From Akkermansia muciniphila (GTDB lineage Bacteria > Verrucomicrobiota > Verrucomicrobiia > Limisphaerales > BJHT01): a stretch of 64,000 nucleotides of DNA. The translations under genes were made by a program, and so were the position numbers. The notes below the pieces were generated by a model. That model was not told the origin of the DNA and did no database searches. It saw nothing but the letters and a program-made list of their open reading frames with translations. This document shows, piece by piece, positions 16,552-24,905 of this stretch (positions are counted from its first letter, which is position 1; each line of letters begins with the position of its first letter). The stretch spans positions 1-64,000 of the forward strand of contig CAMAUZ010000016.1 in NCBI GenBank assembly GCA_945861535.1, read 5' to 3'.

Positions 16552-16744
16552 TTTGGAGTGCGGTGACTTGTCACCGCTTTCCCAAGGCGACTTGTCGCCG
16601 TCGAACCGGGAGGCGCATGAAGATGCAAAAGGGGCGTTCACGGCTCGCGCCAGCGCCGGCGCGCCCGCGTGAACGGAGGCGCACGGACGCTCGACGGCGA
16701 CCAGTCGCCTGCGCAAAAGCGGTGACAAGTCACCGCACTCCAAA
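16552..16744. repeat. 193-bp composite palindromic repeat, copy 1
   Basis: The left arm is TTTGGAGTGCGGTGACTTGTC and onward, with two successive hairpins (GCGGTGAC-TT-GTCACCGC and GGCGAC-TT-GTCGCC). The right arm repeats both in inverted order and ends CACCGCACTCCAAA. A second copy of identical length sits at 41723-41915. Just left, at 16503-16529, is a half copy of another family (GTAGCCGCCGACGTGAGGAG). Confidence 0.8.
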
Positions 16745-16759
16745 CCGCCGCCTCTCAGT

Positions 16760-18335
16760 TCACAACGCCGGATTCCGCGGAAACTTCGCGAATGGCAACC
16801 GCACCCCGCGATACAACCATCGGTCCGACCGCACCGGCTCCGGCGGCGGAAACAACGCGGCACCCGACGCCCCCACCAGATCGTCCTGCTCGATCCCGTC
16901 ACCGCTCACGCCAATCGCGCCGATCAGCACGCCGTTGCGATACAGCGGAAACCCGCCCGGAAAAATCGTGATCCCGTTCGGCAGGTTCGGATTCGCATTC
17001 GTCGCCGTCATGAACACCGCGCCGTTCAGCGGGTTCGTCGCGAGCGCCGAACCGGTGGGCGTGATGATCGAGAACCGCTCCTGCAATCCCAGAAACAATC
17101 CCGGTGCCGTGCCGCCAATGCCCGGCGGAAAATTTCCCTGCGCCATGAACCCCACGGCGCGGCTCGAGAACGCCCGCGCATCGCTTGAAAAAAAACACCG
17201 CCGTCCGCGCCTTCTGCACCGCCACATCCCAACTGAACCGCGTCGTGTCCGGCGACGTGCAGAACGTCCCGAGACACACCGGCGCAGCACCCGCGACGTT
17301 CGGATTATTGACCACCGTGATGAACACCTGCATCGGCACGCCGCGCGGCAGGCGGATGCCCGCGCGCGTTGTGCGTGCACGATTCGCGCCCGCCGTGAGA
17401 ATGGCCGTGACCTCCGCCGCCGTGAGCCGCGCCGTGCCTCCGGGCAGCGGGACGACGCTCGGGTCGCCGATGATCGACTGCCGAATCTGCCCCGTCACCC
17501 CGCCCATCGTCGCGGCCACGTAAGGCAGCGCCACAGCGGGGCTGCTGGTCGGTGCGAACCCCGCGACATTCGTGCCGATGCCGCCCAGCGGCGTCACCGC
17601 ACCGAGCGCCGTCGTGCTCGCGACATACGGCAGCGCAATGCCGTCGAGGAACACCTTGGTCGCGCGAATCCGCAGCGACGGCTCGAAGCCGACCTGCCCC
17701 GCCAGCGCCACGTCCTCGTCGACCTTCGGGGTGGTCGCCGACAGCGGGGTGATGTTGAGCGGGCTGTCATCGCCATCGCCCGCGACGCCGACGCCACCGA
17801 CCAGCACGCCCGCCTTGTAGAGCGGCACGCCACCCGCCGTGCCCGCGAGACCGCCCGTGAGCGGCGTGGCGATCTGCGTGAGCGGTGCGGCGGGAGATGC
17901 CGTGAGGGCGAGCAGGCCAGCCTCGGCGGGCAGCTTGTATTTGTTGATGTCCGAGAACGCGAGCTGCGAAAAGTTCACGCCCACCAGCGGGCCCGGCGGC
18001 TTGTTGTTCACACCCGGCGGGAAATTTTGCTGCACAATGAAGCCCGCCGTGCGCGACGTGAACGCGTGCTGGCTGCTGCTGAGAAACGCCGCCGTGCCCG
18101 CCTTGGCGATGGCGTTGGAAACCAGGTTCGTGAAGGCATCCGTCTTTGGCGGTGTGCTGTCCACGCTCCACACGCCGAGCACAAAACCTTCGCGATCGAC
18201 CACCGCGATCACGCTGGCCGGCGAGACGACCGCCGCCCGCGACACCGCCTGCGCGAGCACGTTGGTGACTTCCGCTGCCGTCATCTCCGCGTTCGCTTGC
18301 GGCGCGAGTGCGAACCATGCCAGCGCCCAGAGCAC
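16760..18335 (-). pseudogene. GlcG/HbpS-like (DUF336) heme-binding exported protein, frameshifted
   Basis: The N-terminus is a signal peptide (VLWALAWFALAPQANA); the start is uncertain, with GTG 18335 taken. Three stretches look like DUF336 domains: EMTAAEVTNVLAQAVSRA with VVDREGFVLGVW; GGVPLYKAGVLVGGVGVAGDG; and a second set, LTAAEVTAILTAGANRA with GGFPLYRNGVLIGAIGVSGDG. The frame breaks at a run of eight A on the + strand (17188-17195): one base fewer joins KARTAVFF to SSDARAFSSRAVGFMAQ and restores the domain end. Family members bind heme or oxidised sugars and are often extracellular. Its place beside the cytochrome genes suggests heme handling. If the indel is a sequencing error the gene is intact at about 524 aa. 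Confidence 0.65.
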
Positions 18336-18363
18336 GAAAACCGGGAGCCGCCGATAACTCGCG

Positions 18364-18700
18364 CCGGAGCGCCGAGCATTGCTCGGCACGGACGGATGCG
18401 GGCGGTTCGAGCCGAGCAATGCTCGGCGCTCCGGAATCGCCGGCGCTTGGTCAGGGCCAAAGGCCCGCTTCATACCAGCATGGGGCAACGCCCCAGGCAT
18501 CGAATTGCAACTCCGGCGAGGGCTGAAAGCCTGTTCTATTTTCCCGTCGCGGATTCCTCGCCGCCAACCACGCCACGCCACACCACGGAGATGGGCCGCG
18601 CCGTTGGCGCTCCGCGGTCCGTGGGGGGCGTGATTCCTGGGGCGTTGCCCCAGGCTGGAATGGCACCGCGCCGTTGGCGCTGCCGGAGGGGCACCGAAAG
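18364..18700. repeat. Cluster of palindromic repeats upstream of the GlcG-like gene
   Basis: The first element (18364-18434) has arms GGAGCGCCGAGCATTGCTCG and its inverse. A second pair (about 18481-18500 and 18633-18657) is built on GGGGCAACGCCCCAGG. A third short repeat is CGCGCCGTTGGCGCT (18599 and about 18667). No credible gene lies between 18336 and 18810; the remaining bases show a run of GAGCTTTGAGCTT near 18786. Confidence 0.65.
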
Positions 18701-18810
18701 GCCAAACGTGCGCGCAGAGCACCCGCCAACAAAACTTCATTGGTGTCGTGAGCCAGCCTTGCAGCTTGAAACTTGAACCTTCCCTTGAGCTTTGAGCTTT
18801 GAGCTTCTGT

Positions 18811-20076
18811 TCATCTCGCCCCCTCCGCCGCGCGCAGCACGCGATAAAATTTGGTTCCTACCCTCCCGCCATCCACCGCGCTCGCGGTCGTTTCCGCCGC
18901 CGTCACTGGCGCGCCGAGATTAGCCCACGGCGCGCTGAGGGCGGTCTTCACTTGCAACTGATACACCGCCCCCGCAATCGCCTCCCACTCGATCAGCGTG
19001 CCGCCGCCGCCCGCGGCGACGGCGACCGTGAAGGGCGCGACCAGTTCGCGCACGGTCTGGTTGTAAGTGTCCGTCACCACCAACTGCCCGCGCGGCGCGA
19101 CAGCGAGGCCGTAGGGATTGAAAAACCGCGCCACGCCATTCGCGCCGTCCACCGCGCCATCCACGCCCACCGCGCCCGCCACGGTGCTCACGAATCCGCC
19201 GCGCGTGATTTTGCGGATCGTGTGCAGCAGCGCGTCGGCGACGTACAGATTGCCGCGCGCGTCGAGCGCCAGCTCCGCCGGCTTGCCGAACCGCGCCGTG
19301 GCCGCCGGACCGTCTGCCGCGCCATCCACACCGGGCGCGCCCGCGAAGGTCGTCACCACCGCGTTGGTCGCGATGCGGCGGATGACGTGATTGTTGGCAT
19401 CGGAAACCAACAACTCGCCGCCCGCATCCATTGCCACACCGACGGGGCTGTAAAACAACGCGTTGGTCCCGACGCCATCCCGCCAGCCCCACACCTCGCC
19501 CACGCCCGCGAAGGTCGTCACCGCGCCATCCGTTCCCACGCGCCGGATGACATGATTGCCGCAATCGGCGACGAAGATGATTCCACCCGCCGCCACCGCG
19601 AGACCGAGCGGCGAATTGAACCGCGCCGCCGCGCCCGGGCCGTCCACGAAATCCGTCACGCCTGCTGCCCCGGCGAGGGTGCTCACCGCGCCCGCCAACG
19701 TCACGCGCCGCAAGGTGTGATTGCCCGTGTCGCTTACGATCAGCGCGCCGTCCGCCGCCACCGCCACGCCACTCGGTGAGTCAAAGCGCGCCGCCCCGCC
19801 CGCTCCGTCCATCGCGCCCGCCTGCCCCAGCGCGCCCGCCAGTGTGCTCACCACGCCATTCGTCGCGAGGCGGCGGATGACGTGATTTCGGCTGTCGGCG
19901 ACAAAGATGGTTCCGTCGGCGGTCACCACGACTCCCGCCGGATCATTGAAGCGCGCCAGCGCCCCGGCCGCGTCCACCGCGCCCGGCGTCTCGGGCAAGC
20001 CCGCCAGCGTGCGTACGGATTCCTGAGCGATGAGCGGATGGGCCAGAAGCGCCATCGCCACCAGTAAAACGGACAT
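18811..20076 (-). CDS. Exported NHL-repeat beta-propeller protein
   Basis: 421 aa from ATG 20076 (MSVLLVAMALLAHPLIAQ, signal peptide). At least six NHL-type repeats of about 55 residues follow, each of the form FNDPAGVVVTADGTIFVADS, then NHVIRRLATNGVVSTLAG. The C-terminal 70 residues form a separate beta domain (TLIEWEAIAGAVYQLQVKT, ending TKFYRVLRAAE), of a type found in many exported Planctomycetes/Verrucomicrobia proteins. It is presumably a six-bladed propeller in the periplasm or on the surface. It follows the 10-heme/LVIVD cytochrome gene on the same strand but is separated from it by a 147-bp repeat, so co-transcription is uncertain. Confidence 0.75.
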   Translation of the reverse strand: MSVLLVAMALLAHPLIAQESVRTLAGLPETPGAVDAAGALARFNDPAGVVVTADGTIFVADSRNHVIRRLATNGVVSTLAGALGQAGAMDGAGGAARFDSPSGVAVAADGALIVSDTGNHTLRRVTLAGAVSTLAGAAGVTDFVDGPGAAARFNSPLGLAVAAGGIIFVADCGNHVIRRVGTDGAVTTFAGVGEVWGWRDGVGTNALFYSPVGVAMDAGGELLVSDANNHVIRRIATNAVVTTFAGAPGVDGAADGPAATARFGKPAELALDARGNLYVADALLHTIRKITRGGFVSTVAGAVGVDGAVDGANGVARFFNPYGLAVAPRGQLVVTDTYNQTVRELVAPFTVAVAAGGGGTLIEWEAIAGAVYQLQVKTALSAPWANLGAPVTAAETTASAVDGGRVGTKFYRVLRAAEGAR

Positions 20077-20125
20077 GATGGTTGCGCAGCACCCACGCGT
20101 TCGCGCACTCGGTAAGTGCCCCGCC

Positions 20126-20272
20126 GGGGAGCGCACGCCGCTGGCGTGCTGTTTTCGGCGGCCCGCCGAAAACCTCGTTCCACTAACCTTTTCCCGCGGC
20201 GGGAGAGGCAGACTGGGGAACGAAGGTTTGGGCGGGCCGCCCAAACCGGCACGCGGGCCGCGTGCGCTCCCC
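20126..20272. repeat. 147-bp palindromic repeat, copy 2
   Basis: Same architecture and length as 14610-14756, with mostly identical arms (GGGGAGCGCACGCCGCTGGC; central TCGTTCCACTAACC; GGTTTGGGCGGGCCGCCCAA). It fills the gap between the NHL gene start and the stop of the 10-heme/LVIVD gene. Confidence 0.8.
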
Positions 20273-20300
20273 GCTTTGTTTTGGCGTTCGGGTGTCGCGC

Positions 20301-23300
20301 TCATTTCCCCCTCCGTATCAGCCGGTCGGTCGCGGGGCGAACCATTTGGACCTCAGGCTCGAACTGAAACGGCTGCGGGGCCTTCAAGCTCCCGCCGCCC
20401 TTCGTTTTCAACTCGCCGTCTTTCACCACGACATCCTCCACCGCATACAGCGCACCGGTTCGCTTCGCCTTCGGGTCTGACACGGGACCGTCGTGATGCC
20501 GCAGGAACTGCTGCATCTCGTCGAGGTTGAACGGACGCGAGCCGCGACGACCGAACACCACGGTCTGGTTGCCGCTCTCGTCCACGACGCGATCGCGGTC
20601 CAGTCCGCGCGAGACGGCCACCGCCGGCCCGTGCGTGGGATAGGTCGCGATCAGTTTCGGATTCGGCGTCGGGCTAAAACCCATGTGCGTCGGCACGTTC
20701 TCGGGCGAGATTATCTGGAGCACGCGCAGGCCGTTCTTCCCGTCCGCGACGAGCGCAAACATCGAGGCGCTCACCGAGCCGATCTGCACGGCGCGCGTGT
20801 CGTTGAGCGCGCCGTCGGCGTTGAACATCCGTTCCAGCTTGGGTTTCCCCGGGTTTGTGATGTCGATGAACGCCATCCCCTCGGGGCCGTTGGCGACGTA
20901 GGCGTAGGTGCGCGCGTGATAAAAACGCCCCGCATTTTTCAGCGGCACCGTCGCGCCGGGCACCAGCTTCGGCCGCGACGGATCGCTGATGTCCACCACC
21001 TTGAAGCCCTCGTCGTCCGTCACGTAGGCGTAGCGAAACTGTACAGATACCGCCCGCGGATGCTTGAACTCACCGCCGCTCAACTCAGCGATCAGCTTCG
21101 GTTCCTTCAGCTCGGTGTTGCTCAACGCGAGGACGAACAGGCCCTTCTCGGCGACGACAAACAAGTTCGTGCCCGCCATGTACGAGTGCATGGCGCCGGT
21201 GAGTTTCCCGTCCGGGTTGAAGCGGATGATCTTCTCCTTATCGAGGAAGTTGTTGTTCGGATTGCCATCCACCAGCGTGCCGACGCTCACCATCACGAGG
21301 CCCTCGTCGCGGTCGGTCACGAACACCCACGCGTAAATGAGGCTGATGGGCTGCTCCTGATTTTCCGGCAGCCGCTGGCGCAGCGGATCAATGCCCAGCG
21401 TGCTCGGCAGCGTGACGCTGGTCGCATACTTGGTGCGCACGTAGAGCCGCTGACCGAGCGGCGAGACGGGCGCGGTGACGATGCGTTCGCTGAAGCCCTT
21501 TTGATCAATGTTCGCGACATCGAAGACCTCGAAGCCGTCCGCGCCGTTGGCCGTGTAGAGGTATTCACCGCGCAACGTGAGATCGAGGATCTCCTTCGCG
21601 TGATGGTGATGCGCGAGGTCGTCGCCGTCCTGTCTCGCCGGCAGGACGCCTTGGTTTTTCCCGACGTGCCGCGCGTAGTTGTCCGGATAGGCGAGGGAAT
21701 GCAAGTGGCTGCCGATGGCCGCCTGCGGCTCTTCCTGCTCGGTCCACGCCACGCCGTAGAGGCCGTCCTTGCCCGCGCCGACCCACGCGTACCGGCCGAA
21801 GAAATTCACCGTGCCCGTGCCGAATCCGAGCAGCGACGTCATCCACGCGTTGTTGTCGTTGTCCTTCGACAGATGGCAGTCGGTGCAGCCCTTGGTCGTG
21901 CCGACGCTGCTGGTCGTGTGCGGGAAATGCGGGTTGTAAGCCTGACCGCTGTAGCCCTCGGCGCTCACGGTCTGCTGCTGCGAATACACCCACTCGCGGT
22001 TGCCGTTCTGCGAGCCGACAATCACCGCGCTCGAGGAGCGCAGCACGGCCATGCGGTGGTTTTTGTAAGTTGCATCCACGCCGAGCTGGAACACGTCGTC
22101 GCGCACGACCTGCGGGTTGTAGCCCGTGAAATTGCGCGTGGTCATGCCCTCGAATTTGTTCAGCGGCACGCGCTGGTTGGCGCGCATCGGCAGGTGACAG
22201 CCGAAACAGCTCGTCGCCCACGACGAATGGCAGACCTGGCAGGAGAGATTCGAGTTGTCGTGCGCGAGGTCCTTGGCGCACGCCTCCGCCTGTAGCCGCC
22301 GACGTGAGGAGGCGGAGTCGGTGTCGGGTGCGTCGCCGGGCCGCCTCCTCACGTCGGCGGGTACGGCGGCAGCTACGTTGGGCACGTCGCCCCACGTCTC
22401 GCCGTCGCGCCGCAGGGTTTTGGCATAGCGGGCCTTGGCGTTGTAGCGCGGGTGCTGCGGATTGATGATGTCCATGGTCTGCGGTACGGCCCAGCGCACG
22501 TCGGGGGAGAGCGTGCTGCGCTGGAACAGTTTCTTGTCATCCCACACGAAGCGCGGCCCCCACGGCGTCGAGGATTTCGTGAGGTCGATGCCCTGGCCCT
22601 TGTTCCCGAATTTCCCGCCGTTGCCGCTCGTGACCAGCGTGGGCCGCGCGTTGACCGTGCCGTGGCAGTCGATGCACTCGATGGTCGTGGCCGCGCGCGG
22701 TTCGCCGTAGAGATGCCCGTCGCCGTGGACATCGCCGAGGAAATGGCAATCAACGCACTGCATTCCCTTGGCGAGGTGGATGTCTTTCAAATGTACCGCC
22801 TTCTCGAACTTGTGCGCGTCGTCGTGCGGGATCGTGCGGTCCTGGAGATCGAGCAGGTTGCCTTTCTTGTCCTTCTTGAACACGGCGCGGAAGACCCAGC
22901 CGTGGCCGTGGTAGTCGGCGAACTGCGTCTCTTTCATTTTCGGATTCAGCTCGGCGACCTTTTCGAGGAAGTCGAGTTCGCCCCACAGGCCGCGCGCGGC
23001 GGCGGCTTCGGGATTCTTGCGGATGGCGTGGACGAGTTGCTCGTCGGTGGGATTTTTCTGCTGCGTCATCTGCTCGCGCGTGCGGTTGCCGCGGAAATGC
23101 GGATCATCGGCGAGCGGGTTTTTCGGATGCGGATACATGAACTTGCCGTCGCTCTCCTGATCCCACCAAGTGTAGCCGAGGAACGGATTCACAAAGAGAT
23201 TTCCCTGGTGCATGTGGCAGTTCATGCACTGGCTCGAGGGGATGGCGCGCGTGAACTCGTGCTTGATCGGATGCCCGCGCTCGTCCTTGCGAATCGCGTT

Positions 23301-24365
23301 ATCGCCGCTGAAGGAGAGGCCTTGGTGACCGTACTTGGAATACCAGCTCGAATGCGTCGGCGAGCGGTCATTCGCATACACGACATGGCACGCCGTGCAG
23401 CCGCTGGAGCGGTAATCGCCGGGATGATTGTTGCTGCCCATGAAGTCGAGGAGCGGATCGTGCAGGCGCGTTTTCTGGAGGTTGAGATAGACGGGATCGA
23501 TGCGGTTCAACGTGCCGAGGCCGCGGTCGCTGAGGCGGCGCGCGGGTTTGCCGGCCGGTTCGGTGGTCGTGGGAATGCCGAGCTGGAGCTGCTTTTCGCC
23601 GCCTTTTTCAAAGATGCGCAGGATGTTGCTCGGCTGGCCGATGGCGAAGCGCGGTAGCGGATCGAGGAAGGGCAGCACGCCGTATTTCAGCGTGTCCTCG
23701 GGCGTGACGGGCGTCGGCGAGAGCAGTCGCAGCGCCGTGCCGTCGGGCGCGTAGGCCTGACCGTAGCGCGGGTTTTTCTGCGGAATCGCGCCGTTGTTGT
23801 AGAGCGCCGCGCCCCAGAGCATCGCGCCGTGGCGCATCATCGAATGGCCCACGTCCTTCACTTCCTTCGCGTGACACAGGCCGCACGCCTTGCCGGCCAC
23901 GCGCAGGTCGCCGGGGTTCACGAACTGGATGAACTCGGGCGACTCGTGATTGAGCAGCACGGTCGAGTCGTTCGGGTTCGCCGAGCTGTGCCAGAACTCC
24001 GGATGCACCGGCGGCACGTGGGCCTTGCGCATCGTGAGGCCCGCGCCGGGATTGCCGCCGTGACAATCGGTGCAGCCGAGCACGACGTTGCGCGAGCGGT
24101 GCATCGTGTGCGTGTCCGTGCCCGCGTGGCACTCGAGGCAGCCGCGCGATTTGAGCAACGCCTCTTCGGGCGATTGGTCGATCCAATTGGATTTCGGCAA
24201 CGGCCGCGCCGGCGCCGAGGGTGGGGAGAGTGGGACGGAAATCTCGGGGCCGGACGGGGAAGAAGAAGCTCCAAGAGCAAAGCTCAAAGAGACAAGAAAG
24301 GTCCAAGTGACAAGAGCCAAGCTCCACAGGAAGGATCGCGGGGAGTTGTTCAGTTTTGTCTCCAT
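20301..24365 (-). CDS. Giant multiheme cytochrome c with LVIVD beta-propeller
   Basis: 1354 aa from ATG 24365 (METKLNNSPRSFLWSLALV, signal peptide to about residue 37); upstream in-frame ATGs lie in repeat DNA. Ten CXXCH sites: CLECH, CTDCH, CGLCH, CTACH, CMNCH, CVDCH, CIDCH, CQVCH, CFGCH, CTDCH. Residues about 900-1300 carry LVIVD-type repeats (YLYTANGADGFEVFDVAN; YAYVTDDEGFKVVDISDP; YAYVANGPEGMAFIDITNP). A palindromic element adds about 28 codons at residues 664-691 without breaking the frame. It is paired with the beta-barrel gene upstream on the same strand, so it could be the heme wire of an outer-membrane conduit or an extracellular reductase. The substrate cannot be told from the sequence. 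Confidence 0.75.
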   Translation of the reverse strand: METKLNNSPRSFLWSLALVTWTFLVSLSFALGASSSPSGPEISVPLSPPSAPARPLPKSNWIDQSPEEALLKSRGCLECHAGTDTHTMHRSRNVVLGCTDCHGGNPGAGLTMRKAHVPPVHPEFWHSSANPNDSTVLLNHESPEFIQFVNPGDLRVAGKACGLCHAKEVKDVGHSMMRHGAMLWGAALYNNGAIPQKNPRYGQAYAPDGTALRLLSPTPVTPEDTLKYGVLPFLDPLPRFAIGQPSNILRIFEKGGEKQLQLGIPTTTEPAGKPARRLSDRGLGTLNRIDPVYLNLQKTRLHDPLLDFMGSNNHPGDYRSSGCTACHVVYANDRSPTHSSWYSKYGHQGLSFSGDNAIRKDERGHPIKHEFTRAIPSSQCMNCHMHQGNLFVNPFLGYTWWDQESDGKFMYPHPKNPLADDPHFRGNRTREQMTQQKNPTDEQLVHAIRKNPEAAAARGLWGELDFLEKVAELNPKMKETQFADYHGHGWVFRAVFKKDKKGNLLDLQDRTIPHDDAHKFEKAVHLKDIHLAKGMQCVDCHFLGDVHGDGHLYGEPRAATTIECIDCHGTVNARPTLVTSGNGGKFGNKGQGIDLTKSSTPWGPRFVWDDKKLFQRSTLSPDVRWAVPQTMDIINPQHPRYNAKARYAKTLRRDGETWGDVPNVAAAVPADVRRRPGDAPDTDSASSRRRLQAEACAKDLAHDNSNLSCQVCHSSWATSCFGCHLPMRANQRVPLNKFEGMTTRNFTGYNPQVVRDDVFQLGVDATYKNHRMAVLRSSSAVIVGSQNGNREWVYSQQQTVSAEGYSGQAYNPHFPHTTSSVGTTKGCTDCHLSKDNDNNAWMTSLLGFGTGTVNFFGRYAWVGAGKDGLYGVAWTEQEEPQAAIGSHLHSLAYPDNYARHVGKNQGVLPARQDGDDLAHHHHAKEILDLTLRGEYLYTANGADGFEVFDVANIDQKGFSERIVTAPVSPLGQRLYVRTKYATSVTLPSTLGIDPLRQRLPENQEQPISLIYAWVFVTDRDEGLVMVSVGTLVDGNPNNNFLDKEKIIRFNPDGKLTGAMHSYMAGTNLFVVAEKGLFVLALSNTELKEPKLIAELSGGEFKHPRAVSVQFRYAYVTDDEGFKVVDISDPSRPKLVPGATVPLKNAGRFYHARTYAYVANGPEGMAFIDITNPGKPKLERMFNADGALNDTRAVQIGSVSASMFALVADGKNGLRVLQIISPENVPTHMGFSPTPNPKLIATYPTHGPAVAVSRGLDRDRVVDESGNQTVVFGRRGSRPFNLDEMQQFLRHHDGPVSDPKAKRTGALYAVEDVVVKDGELKTKGGGSLKAPQPFQFEPEVQMVRPATDRLIRRGK
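22291..22374. repeat. Palindromic element inserted in frame within the 10-heme/LVIVD gene
   Basis: The arms are CCGCCGACGTGAGGAGGCGG (22296-22315) and its exact inverse CCGCCTCCTCACGTCGGCGG (22341-22360). The insert encodes an Arg/Ala/Asp-rich peptide (VPADVRRRPGDAPD, then SASSRRRLQA) between heme sites 7 and 8. The same arm occurs alone at 16503-16529, and related arms (TGTAGGAGACGACGTGAGGA) occur at 38303, 38574 and 47615. Confidence 0.8.
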
Positions 24366-24384
24366 CTGATTAGCATCCGGCTTC

Positions 24385-24765
24385 AGCCGGGGAAGCTGGT
24401 TAGCCCCAACGGGGCGGCGCCATGCCAGCCCAGGGCAGAGCGCAGCGCCGCCCTGGGTTGGGTAGTCAAATGGAGAGCAGCCCTGAAGGGGCGTACCATG
24501 GGCGGGGCCGGGCGGGGCGATAGGCCGCCCCTTCAGGGCTTTGGTTTTGCTCCACAGCGTCCCAGGGCGATGCCCTGGGCTGGTATGTTGCCGCCCCGTT
24601 GGGGCTAGACCGAAGCTTGCCCGGCCGTTACGAGGCAGAGCGCCGACGAGCCCTTCCAACGGCTTTGGTGCATGGACTTCGCACGTCGCTCCGGCTCGAA
24701 AACCGCTAAAGCGGTTGTGGTCATTGGAGTCGCTGAACACCCGGCTGAAGCCGGGTGCCAATGAG
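24385..24765. repeat. Cluster of several palindromic repeats
   Basis: This gap holds short mirrored motifs: CCCCAACGGGGCGGC (about 24404) against GCCGCCCCGTTGGGG (about 24591); CCCTGAAGGGGCG (about 24482) against CGCCCCTTCAGGG (about 24525); GCCCAGGGCAGAGC and CCCAGGGCGATGCCCTGGGC; and CCGGCTGAAGCCGG near 24740. No credible gene lies between 24366 and 24905. Confidence 0.65.
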
Positions 24766-24905
24766 ATGGGGAAGCAGAAGCCCACGAGTGAGTCGCAGTT
24801 TTCTCGCGTGTATGTCCGCGCCTTGAACCTTTGAGCTTGGCCCTTCCCTTGAGCTTTGAGCTTTGAGCTTTGAGCTTCTTCCCCGGGAGTTTTCGTTTTC
24901 ATAGT

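Noticed and set aside
14530-18776. Very long frames on both strands (about 790 and 1070 codons) across the ten-heme gene and its downstream gap
   Set aside because: Both run through repeat DNA and are Arg/Pro or Gly/Ala-rich shadows of the heme-motif frame.
20493-23657. Two + strand frames of about 600 and 400 codons
   Set aside because: Antisense to the 10-heme/LVIVD cytochrome; no motifs.
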